Shown one piece after another: positions 10,893 through 18,629 of a stretch of DNA of 64,000 bases (position 1 is the first letter of the stretch; the number at the start of each line of letters is the position of its first letter). The notes beneath the pieces are model-generated. The model did no database searches and was not told where the DNA came from. It saw only the letters and a list, made by a program, of their open reading frames with translations. The translations under genes were made by a program, and so were the position numbers. The DNA is from Ferrovibrio sp046297895 (GTDB lineage: Bacteria > Pseudomonadota > Alphaproteobacteria > Ferrovibrionales > Ferrovibrionaceae). The DNA is taken from assembly GCF_046297895.1 (NCBI RefSeq), contig NZ_JBKBHC010000005.1, positions 310,001-374,000 of the forward strand, given 5' to 3'.

Positions 10893-12212
10893 TTATTGCG
10901 GTTCGATGCGGATCAGCGCCGGCGGCTGCAATACCGAACGCAGCCTGGCGATGCGCTTCATGGCGCGGACCATGTCGGCCTCACGCGCCTCGTGACTGAT
11001 CAGCATCACCGCCACCGGCTGGTTCTCGGCTTCCGAGCGGCCACGCTGCACCAGGCTTTCGATCGAGATCTTCTCGTCGCGCAGCACAGCCGATACATCG
11101 GCCAGAACGCCTGGCTGATCGCGCACGATCAGGCGGATGTAGTAACGGCCGACATGATCGGCCATGGCGGCGGCCTTCAGCGGCTGCAGTTTCGCCGCCG
11201 GCACGCCGAAGGCGGGCGCATGGCGGCCGGCGGCCAGGTCGGCCAGGTCGGCCACCACGGCCGATGCGGTCGGGTTGCTGCCGGCGCCGCGGCCCTCGAA
11301 CATCACGCGGCCGACATAGTCGCCTTCCGCCGCCACCGCGTTGAACACGCCGTCCACATGGGCGATCGGCGTATCCGCCGGCACCATGCAGGGATGCACG
11401 CGCTGCTCGATGCCGCGCGGGGTGCGGCGGGCGATGGCCAGCAGCTTGATGCGATAGCCGAATTCCTTGGCAAAGGCGATGTCGATGGCCGAGACGTGGC
11501 GGATGCCCTCGACATGTACGGCGCTGAAATTCACCTGGGTGTTGAAGGCCAGCGAGGTGAGCACCGCCAGCTTGTGGGCGGCGTCGACGCCGTCCACGTC
11601 GAAGCTGGGATCGGCCTCGGCATAGCCCAGCTTCTGCGCTTCCCGCAGCACCTCAACGAAATCGCGGCCGGTTTCGCGCATTTCGGTGAGGATGTAGTTG
11701 CAGGTGCCGTTCAGGATGCCGGTGATGCGCTCGACGCGATTGCCAACCAGGCCTTCGCGCAGGGCCTTCAGGATGGGGATGCCGCCGGCCACCGCGGCTT
11801 CGAAGGCGAGCGGCGCCTGCTTGGTTTCGGCCAGGGCGGCGATCTTCGCGCCATGCATGGCCAGCAGCGCCTTGTTGGCGGTGACCACGCCCTTGCCCAG
11901 TTTCAGCGCCGTTTCGACCAGTTGCCGCGCCTTGCCGTCGGCGCCGCCGATCAGTTCGACCACCACCTCGACTTCGGGATCCTTCGCCAACTCGACCGCA
12001 TCGGCATACCAGCGCCAGCCGCCTTTCGGCATGTCGCGTTTCTTGCGCTTATCGCGGGCGGAGACCGCCACCACCTTGATCGGACGGCCGGCCCGCGCCG
12101 CGATCATGCCGGCATGCTGATCCAGCAGGCGCACCACGCCGGCGCCCACCACGCCCAGCCCCGCGATACCGACTTTCAGCGGCGGCGCCGACTTCACATA
12201 GACCTTAACCAT
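10893..12212 (-). CDS. hom: homoserine dehydrogenase
   Basis: A 439-residue NAD(P)-dependent enzyme reducing aspartate semialdehyde to homoserine, the branch point to threonine and methionine. The N-terminal nucleotide-binding loop reads VGIAGLGVVGAGVVRLL, the catalytic domain contains GILNGTCNYIL and AEADPSFDVDGVDAAHKL, and residues 350-430 form an ACT domain (YYIRLIVRDQPGVLADVSAV) that normally gives threonine feedback control. Its start overlaps the stop of the upstream aminotransferase gene by 8 bases, so the two are co-expressed. Methionine synthesis could then proceed through the MetY-like enzyme at 55352. Confidence 0.94.
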   Translation of the reverse strand: MVKVYVKSAPPLKVGIAGLGVVGAGVVRLLDQHAGMIAARAGRPIKVVAVSARDKRKKRDMPKGGWRWYADAVELAKDPEVEVVVELIGGADGKARQLVETALKLGKGVVTANKALLAMHGAKIAALAETKQAPLAFEAAVAGGIPILKALREGLVGNRVERITGILNGTCNYILTEMRETGRDFVEVLREAQKLGYAEADPSFDVDGVDAAHKLAVLTSLAFNTQVNFSAVHVEGIRHVSAIDIAFAKEFGYRIKLLAIARRTPRGIEQRVHPCMVPADTPIAHVDGVFNAVAAEGDYVGRVMFEGRGAGSNPTASAVVADLADLAAGRHAPAFGVPAAKLQPLKAAAMADHVGRYYIRLIVRDQPGVLADVSAVLRDEKISIESLVQRGRSEAENQPVAVMLISHEAREADMVRAMKRIARLRSVLQPPALIRIEPQ

Positions 12213-13425
12213 TGGCGACAGCCTTCTCCGCCGGATCGGGAAGATTGGAGGGCGAACCGAGCAGGCGCTTGATGTTCTTCACGGCCTGACGGGTGCGATG
12301 CTCGTTTTCGACGAAAGCGAGCCGCACGAAGTTATCGCCATGCTCGCCGAAACCGATGCCCGGCGCGACGGCGACCTCGGCCTCGCGCAGCAGCAGCTTG
12401 GAGAATTCCACCGAGCCGAGATGCGCATAGCGCTCGGGGATCGGTGCCCAGCAGAACATCGAGGCATTCGGCATCGGGATCGGCCAGCCGGCGGCATTCA
12501 GCCCTTTCACCAGCACGTCGCGGCGCGACTTGTAGGTCTGGCGGATTTCCTCGACGCAATCCTGCGGGCCGTTCAGCGCCGCGGTGGCCGCCACCTGGAT
12601 CGGCGTGAAGGCGCCGTAATCGAGGTACGACTTCATGCGCGCCAGCGCGCCGATCAGCACCGGATTGCCGGCGCCGAAGCCGATGCGCCAGCCCGGCATG
12701 TTGTAGGTCTTGGACAGCGAGGTGAATTCGATCGCGATGTCCTTGGCGCCTTTCACCTGCAGGATCGAGGGCGGCGGATTGCCGTCGAAATAGATCTCGG
12801 AATAGGCCAGATCCGAGATCACCCACATGCCGCGCTTCTTGGCGAAGTCGACGATCGCCTCGTAGAAAGCCAGGTCGACGGTCATCGCGGTGGGATTGGC
12901 CGGGAAGCTGACGATCAGGGCGATCGGCTTGGGGATGCTGTGCTGGTAGGCGCGGTCGAGGCCGGCGAAGAAATCGATCCCCGGGCCGATCTGCACGCTG
13001 CGCACGTTGGCGCCGGCGATGATGAAGCCGAAGGCATGCATCGGATAGCTGGGATTGGGCACCAGCACGGTGTCGCCCGGCGCCGAGATCGCCATGGCCA
13101 GGTTGGCGAGGCCTTCCTTGGACCCCAGCGTGACGATGGCCTCTTTCTCGGGGTCGAGTTCGACGCCGAAGCGACGGCCGTAGTAATTGGCCAGCGCCTT
13201 GCGCAGGCCGGGCACGCCGCGGCTGGAGGAATAGCGGTGGGCACGCGGATTCTGCGCGGCTTCCACCAGCTTGGCCACGATATGCGGCGGCGTGGCGTTA
13301 TCGGGGTTGCCCATCCCGAAATCGATGATGTCTTCGCCACGGGCGCGGGCCTGCGCCTTCATACGGTTCACTTCCTCGAACACGTAGGGCGGCAGACGCT
13401 TGATGCGGTAAAACTCGGTATCCAT
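12205..13425 (-). CDS. class I/II PLP aminotransferase (alanine/LL-diaminopimelate type)
   Basis: A 406-residue fold-type I aminotransferase. It begins FYRIKRLPPYVFEEVNRMKA and has the GMGNPDNATPP substrate segment, the PNPSYPMH segment, and the PLP lysine in FTSLSKTYNMPGWRIGF. This subgroup is often labelled LL-diaminopimelate aminotransferase or alanine transaminase (AlaC-like); sequence alone does not decide the substrate. It precedes homoserine dehydrogenase with an 8-base overlap, so it may serve the aspartate-family or alanine pathway. Length is normal. No signal peptide. Confidence 0.88.
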   Translation of the reverse strand: MDTEFYRIKRLPPYVFEEVNRMKAQARARGEDIIDFGMGNPDNATPPHIVAKLVEAAQNPRAHRYSSSRGVPGLRKALANYYGRRFGVELDPEKEAIVTLGSKEGLANLAMAISAPGDTVLVPNPSYPMHAFGFIIAGANVRSVQIGPGIDFFAGLDRAYQHSIPKPIALIVSFPANPTAMTVDLAFYEAIVDFAKKRGMWVISDLAYSEIYFDGNPPPSILQVKGAKDIAIEFTSLSKTYNMPGWRIGFGAGNPVLIGALARMKSYLDYGAFTPIQVAATAALNGPQDCVEEIRQTYKSRRDVLVKGLNAAGWPIPMPNASMFCWAPIPERYAHLGSVEFSKLLLREAEVAVAPGIGFGEHGDNFVRLAFVENEHRTRQAVKNIKRLLGSPSNLPDPAEKAVANG

Positions 13426-13520
13426 GGCTTTGCAAATCCGAAAAAAATCGGGCTCCAGTTATGCGAAAGCGCGGTAGCTTGTCGCCCCGCGCCCCCGCCG
13501 TTATGTGATCGAAATCTGGT

Positions 13521-14510
13521 TCAGTTCACGAGATAGATTTCAATCCGGCGGCTGTAATCCTCGGCGCCGGCGGCATAGCCGGTCACCGGCGGGGCGAAGG
13601 CCGTGGCCACCTGGGCCACGCCGCGACGCTTGAGTTCGGCGGCGACGTTGTCAACGCGCCGCTGCGGCAGGCCGCCGGTCGCGGCGAGGCCATAGCCGAT
13701 CACGCGCACCGAACCCTTGCCGCCGACGCCCTTGTAATATTCCGCCACCTTGCGCACCAGGGCCTTGTCGTCATTCCCCAGCACGGTTTCATTGTTGTTG
13801 AAGCGGATGATGGCAAGAAGCTGCTGGCTGCCCGGCAGCGGCACGCTCGACGGCGCCCCGAAGGTCGGCGCTGCCGCGTTTTGCTGTGCCAGGTTGGGCG
13901 GCAGCGTGTTGGCCGAAGACTGAGCCAGGCTGGCCGAGAAGGCATCAACCATGCCGGCGGAACGCGGCTGCGGCGCAGCCGGCGCCATGCCGGGTGCGGG
14001 CTGCATGGCCTGGCCAGGCATCTGCTGGCCCTGCACCTGGGCGACGGGCCGTTGCGGCTCGGTGGCGCCGCGCGGCAGCGGGGCCGGCGCGCTGGAGGGC
14101 AACTGGCTGACCGGGGCGCGGGGCGCCGGCGGCGGTGCGTTGCTGTCCGCCGGGCGGGCACGCAGTTCCTCGTCGGTATGGCGGGCATTGGCGCGGTCGG
14201 CGTTCAGGCTGTCGATGGCCTGGCGACGCTCGCCAGACGACGACATCTCGACCGGGCGCGGCGGCACCCGGCCCAGATTGGGGAAACGGTCGTCCGTGCC
14301 GGCAGTCGGTGCCGGCGAACCGGCGGCGGGGGCCTCGTCCTTGTCGTCGCTGAACCAGCCCGTCGGGTCCGACCACTCGGTCGGGTCCGCCCAGGTGCCG
14401 CAGCCACCCAGAGAGAGCATGGCGGCCAGCAAGGCGGTCATGGTCGCACCGCGCAGCCCAAGGCTGCCTCGGATCGCCTTGTCGGCGGAAGCCCTGCCGA
14501 TACCTGCCAT
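13521..14510 (-). CDS. OmpA-like outer-membrane lipoprotein
   Basis: A 329-residue exported lipoprotein. A hydrophobic segment followed by the lipobox LGGC puts the acylated cysteine near residue 37; an internal start (MTALLAAMLSLGGC) would give a shorter, equally good signal. Residues 60-220 are Pro/Ala-rich and probably disordered. The last ~100 residues form an OmpA-C-like peptidoglycan-binding domain, with IIRFNNNETVLGNDDKALVR and the RRVDNVAAELKRRGV helix. The combination suggests tethering of the outer membrane to peptidoglycan (inference). It is transcribed alone, away from phaC. Confidence 0.8.
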   Translation of the reverse strand: MAGIGRASADKAIRGSLGLRGATMTALLAAMLSLGGCGTWADPTEWSDPTGWFSDDKDEAPAAGSPAPTAGTDDRFPNLGRVPPRPVEMSSSGERRQAIDSLNADRANARHTDEELRARPADSNAPPPAPRAPVSQLPSSAPAPLPRGATEPQRPVAQVQGQQMPGQAMQPAPGMAPAAPQPRSAGMVDAFSASLAQSSANTLPPNLAQQNAAAPTFGAPSSVPLPGSQQLLAIIRFNNNETVLGNDDKALVRKVAEYYKGVGGKGSVRVIGYGLAATGGLPQRRVDNVAAELKRRGVAQVATAFAPPVTGYAAGAEDYSRRIEIYLVN

Positions 14511-14688
14511 CTCAAAATCCCCCTAAACGCCTAAAAACCAGCGGTTCCGCCCGGTTGGCCACTGGGTTTTCCCGTCAGCCTTGCAGGGCGATTCCCTATC
14601 CCGTAACCTCAATCCGTGCCGTGGAAATCCGGCGGCAAAGCCGGAGTCGCAGGGCGAGGAAACGGGCCCCGAGAATAAGGACTGTCGG

Positions 14689-16566
14689 ATGGCGAAGCAA
14701 CCGGACAGTGACAGGAAACCGGAGACGGATATCAAGCTGCCCGATCCGGCCGTCTGGGCGCAAACCTGGGCCAGGATCGCCGAACAGAGCCAAAAACTGA
14801 TCAGCGAATTTGCCGCCCGGCAGCAGGCCGAACAGGCCAGAACCGGGGCTGGCGCACAGGCCGGCAGCCCCCTGCCCCCTTCGCTCAGCCCCCCGGTCAA
14901 TCCCGATCCGCTGAACCTGACCGGCGCCTACATGCAGATCGCGGCCAAGCTGATGGCCGACCCCGCCAAGCTGGCCGAGGCCCAGGTGAAGCTGTGGCAG
15001 GATTACGCCAAGCTGTGGGCCAATACCGCCGACCGTTTCCTGGGCAAGCCGGCCGAACCGCTGGTGCAGCCCGACAAGGGCGACAAGCGCTTCCGCGACC
15101 CGCATTGGGAACAGGGCGCCCTGTTCGACTATCTCAAGCAATCCTACCTGCTCACCTCGCGCTGGCTGCAGAAGACCGTCACTGATGTGGAGGGCGTCGA
15201 CCCCAAGGTGGCGAAGAAGGTCGATTTCTACACCCGCCAGTTCATCGACGCGATGTCGCCCTCCAATTTCGCCCTTACCAATCCGGAAGTGCTGCGCGCC
15301 ACCATCGACAGCAACGGCGAGAACCTGGTGAAGGGCCTGCAGAACCTGCTGGAGGATATGGAGCGCGGCAAGGGCAAGCTGAACATCAAGATGGTGGATT
15401 CAAAAGCCTTCACGGTGGGAGAGAACATCGCCGTCACGCCGGGCAAGGTGGTCTACCAGAACGACCTGATGCAGCTGATCCAGTATGCGCCGACGACCAA
15501 GGAGGTCTACAAGCGGCCGCTCTATATCGTGCCGCCCTGGATCAACAAGTTCTACATCCTCGATCTCAAGCCGGAGAACTCGTTCATCAAGTGGATGACC
15601 GAGAAGGGCTATACCGTCTTTGTCGTGTCGTGGAACCAGCCCGACGAGACGCTGGTGGACAAGACCTTCGAAAGCTACATGCGCGAGGGCATCCTGGCGG
15701 GCCTGGATGCCGTGAAGAAGGCCACCGGCGAGGAGGAAGTCACCGCCATCGGCTATTGCATCGGCGGCACCCTGATGGCGTCCACGCTGGCCTGGATGGC
15801 GGCGAAGGGCGACGACCGCATCAAGGCCGTGACCTTCTTTGCCGCCCAGGTGGATTTCTCGGAAGCCGGCGAACTCAGCGTCTTCACCGACGAAGACACG
15901 CTCAGCTATCTGGAAAACCTGATGTCGGAAAAAGGCTATCTCGACGGCGGCGAGATGGCGACCACCTTCAACATGCTGCGCGCCAACGACCTGATCTGGT
16001 CGTTCGTGGTGAACAACTACCTGCTGGGCAAGGAACCCTTCCCCTTCGACCTGCTGTACTGGAATTCCGACTGCACGCGCATGCCGGCCAAGATGCATGG
16101 CTTCTACCTGCGCAACATGTATCAGAAGAACCTGCTGTCGCAGCCCGGTGCGCTGGAACTGGCCGGCGAACATCTCGACCTGCGCAAGATCAAGATCCCG
16201 GTCTACCTGCAGGCCAGCAAGGACGACCACATCGCGCCCTATAAATCCGTCTACAAGGCGACGCAGCTTTATGGCGGGCCGGTGCGTTTCGTGATGGCGG
16301 GCTCGGGCCATATCGCCGGCGTGATCAACCACCCGGCGGCGAAGAAGTATCAACACTGGCTGAACGAGGCCAAGACCAACCCGGCCAGTGTGGACGAGTG
16401 GATCAAGGGCGCCAAGGAAATCCCCGGCTCGTGGTGGGACGACTGGGACAAGTGGCTCTCGGCCAAGTCCGGCCCGAAGGTGCCCGCCCGCGTGCCGGGC
16501 AGCGGCAAGCTGAAAGCCATCGAGGATGCGCCGGGCAGCTATGTGAAAAAGCGGATCGTGGATTGA
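14689..16566 (+). CDS. phaC: class I poly(3-hydroxyalkanoate) synthase
   Basis: A 625-residue synthase that polymerises 3-hydroxyacyl-CoA into storage polyester on granules. The lipase-like box GYCIGG places the catalytic cysteine at residue 357; the partner Asp is in ASKDDHIAPY and the His in GSGHIAGV. An N-terminal PhaC_N region spans roughly residues 90-260. The start at 14689 follows an AAGGA site and gives MAKQPDSDRKPETD; the frame stays open upstream without a ribosome site. Length fits class I. No phaA or phaB lies nearby, but a phasin gene is found at 46237-46758. Confidence 0.95.
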   Translation: MAKQPDSDRKPETDIKLPDPAVWAQTWARIAEQSQKLISEFAARQQAEQARTGAGAQAGSPLPPSLSPPVNPDPLNLTGAYMQIAAKLMADPAKLAEAQVKLWQDYAKLWANTADRFLGKPAEPLVQPDKGDKRFRDPHWEQGALFDYLKQSYLLTSRWLQKTVTDVEGVDPKVAKKVDFYTRQFIDAMSPSNFALTNPEVLRATIDSNGENLVKGLQNLLEDMERGKGKLNIKMVDSKAFTVGENIAVTPGKVVYQNDLMQLIQYAPTTKEVYKRPLYIVPPWINKFYILDLKPENSFIKWMTEKGYTVFVVSWNQPDETLVDKTFESYMREGILAGLDAVKKATGEEEVTAIGYCIGGTLMASTLAWMAAKGDDRIKAVTFFAAQVDFSEAGELSVFTDEDTLSYLENLMSEKGYLDGGEMATTFNMLRANDLIWSFVVNNYLLGKEPFPFDLLYWNSDCTRMPAKMHGFYLRNMYQKNLLSQPGALELAGEHLDLRKIKIPVYLQASKDDHIAPYKSVYKATQLYGGPVRFVMAGSGHIAGVINHPAAKKYQHWLNEAKTNPASVDEWIKGAKEIPGSWWDDWDKWLSAKSGPKVPARVPGSGKLKAIEDAPGSYVKKRIVD

Positions 16567-16593
16567 ACACTCCGTAGTCCTCGCCCCCATCAA

Positions 16594-16694
16594 CGTCATG
16601 CCCGGACTTGATCCGGGCATACACGTCTTGGGGTCTCCTGAGAGCTCACGGTTAAACAAAATTCGTGGATGCCCGGGACAAGCCCGGGCATGAC
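16594..16694. repeat. paired palindromic intergenic element (REP/MITE-like)
   Basis: Two related palindromes in opposite orientation lie 3' of phaC. Copy one (16594-16625) has the core ATGCCCGGACTTGATCCGGGC; copy two (16664-16694) has the core GCCCGGGACAAGCCCGGGC. The reverse complement of copy two matches copy one at most positions, so the pair forms a roughly 100-bp inverted repeat with a 38-base, less GC-rich middle that contains a TTAAACAAAATT stretch. This looks like a repeated extragenic palindrome or small non-autonomous element. No other full copy was seen in the window. Confidence 0.65.
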
Positions 16695-16713
16695 AAATTA
16701 GGGAACCCAAAAC

Positions 16714-17355
16714 ATGCTTGCACTCGTGGATGTCACCTTCAACTTCACCAGCCTGGGCGACAAGGCGCAGCAGCTGGTGCGCGCGGAGTGGGACGAGGAA
16801 GAGCGGCTGCTGGCCAAGGGCCAGTTCGTCGGCATCTGGCGCAAGGCCAACGGCATGGGTACCATGTTCATCCTCGACATGCCGAACAACGAGGCGGTGG
16901 GCAACCAGGTGCGCGCCATGCCGCTCTATCCCTTCTTCACCGATGTGAAGGTGACGCCGCTGATCGGGCATCCGAACTTCCCGCAATTTGCCCGCGGCGC
17001 GACCACGCATGAAAAACCCGACACCAAACCCAAGCCCGACAGCAACCTGTTCCTCTGCGACGTGCGCATCGAATACCTGCGCGCCGGCGACAAGTTCCAG
17101 GAGCTGGTGCAGGCCGAGTGGCGCAAGTCGGAAGAGATGCTGGCCAAACGCCAGCTTGTCGGCATCTGGCGCCGCGCCAACGCGCTGGGCACGTATGTGT
17201 TATGGAATCTGCCCGATGCCGATGCTGTGGCCGCCACGCTGCGCGGCATGCCGCTTTATCCCTGCTTCACCAAGGTGGACGTGATCCCCCTGATGATGCA
17301 CCCCAATTTCCCGCAATTTGCCCGCCCGGCCGAGCATCACGAAAAGCCGGCCTGA
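16714..17355 (+). CDS. tandem-duplicated muconolactone-isomerase-like protein
   Basis: A 213-residue protein made of two copies of a ~95-residue muconolactone delta-isomerase-like (CatC) fold. Copy one is about residues 1-92, copy two about 111-205, with a charged linker (HEKPDTKPKPDS) between. Both share LLAKG/MLAKR-QFVGIWRKAN, MPLYPFF and HPNFPQFAR segments. Classical CatC is a single ~95-residue domain that forms a decamer. Function is not proven: it may act on lactones or be a structural relative. It lies between the palindromic element and a YchJ gene, and no other catechol-pathway genes are adjacent. Confidence 0.72.
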   Translation: MLALVDVTFNFTSLGDKAQQLVRAEWDEEERLLAKGQFVGIWRKANGMGTMFILDMPNNEAVGNQVRAMPLYPFFTDVKVTPLIGHPNFPQFARGATTHEKPDTKPKPDSNLFLCDVRIEYLRAGDKFQELVQAEWRKSEEMLAKRQLVGIWRRANALGTYVLWNLPDADAVAATLRGMPLYPCFTKVDVIPLMMHPNFPQFARPAEHHEKPA

Positions 17356-17356
17356 C

Positions 17357-17830
<474 letters not shown>

Positions 17831-17960
17831 GCATACGAAAAACCGCCCTGAATCGCCACCACGGCTGACATCCCCTGTCTTTTGCGGTATCCTGTTGCGA
17901 AACATACCGGATGTTGGGTCGGCATCCGGTTCCGCACGACCGGGGGTAGTAAAGAGCCGT

Positions 17961-18461
17961 ATGGGACGGATGCTGGAAGGCGCGCCGCAACTGACGCTGG
18001 AAACGCTCCAGGCGCTCTATGCCTACTGGGCCGGCAAGCGCCAGGGCCGCGCCATGCCCGACCGCGCCGATATCGACCCCATCGAGATGAAGCCCTGGCT
18101 GGGCAACCTGATGCTGGTCGAGCGCCGGGACGATGGCGACTATATCTACCGTCTCTACGGCTCGACCTTCGTGAACCAGTTCAAGGTCGACATGACCGGC
18201 AAGCGGGTGAACGAACTGCCGGCCCAGCAGGCCGAGCTGCTGCGCACCGAATACGATGCCGTGGTGCATAGCCGCATGCCGATGTCGCGCCGCTACACCG
18301 CCACCTTCGACTACACCTCGCGCGACAAGCGCTCGACCTGGCAGGTGGAACGGAGCTGGGAGCGCCTGGCCCTGCCGCTCACCGCCGGGGGCGAGGATTG
18401 CCGCATGCTGCTGGTGGCCGCCTTCCCGCTGGAACCGGCCCAGGAAGACCGGCTGTCCTGA
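17961..18461 (+). CDS. PAS domain protein (PAS_5 family)
   Basis: A 166-residue cytoplasmic protein that appears to be a single PAS_5 domain, a family common in Rhodospirillales and Rhizobiales. Marks are the early LQALYAYWAGKR helix, DPIEMKPWLGNLMLVE, and the YIYRLYGSTFVNQFKVDMTG core. The frame is open far upstream through the YchJ gene; the ATG at 17961 is chosen because it gives the family N-terminus. No output domain is attached, so it may act through a partner or be a small-ligand sensor. It lies 169 bases upstream of topA. Confidence 0.8.
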   Translation: MGRMLEGAPQLTLETLQALYAYWAGKRQGRAMPDRADIDPIEMKPWLGNLMLVERRDDGDYIYRLYGSTFVNQFKVDMTGKRVNELPAQQAELLRTEYDAVVHSRMPMSRRYTATFDYTSRDKRSTWQVERSWERLALPLTAGGEDCRMLLVAAFPLEPAQEDRLS

Positions 18462-18522
18462 GCTGGCCGTCCCGATTATTCATATAAATCAGTAAGTTAT
18501 ATACCCCGTCCGGCAATCGGGT

Positions 18523-18551
18523 TTGACAAGCCGGATTCCATCGCCCATGTT
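18523..18551 (+). promoter_or_regulatory. candidate promoter of topA
   Basis: A perfect -35 box TTGACA (18523-18528) is followed after 17 bases by a weak -10 CATGTT (18546-18551), about 80 bases before the topA start. An AT-rich stretch precedes it (18480-18505). topA promoters often respond to supercoiling, but nothing in the sequence proves that here. Confidence 0.45.
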
Positions 18552-18629
18552 CCGGCTGCCGCGCCGGATTTGCCGTGGCCCCAGACTGGTTAAAACGTCC
18601 GCCTCATTTTTGTTGGAAAACCGCAGATT

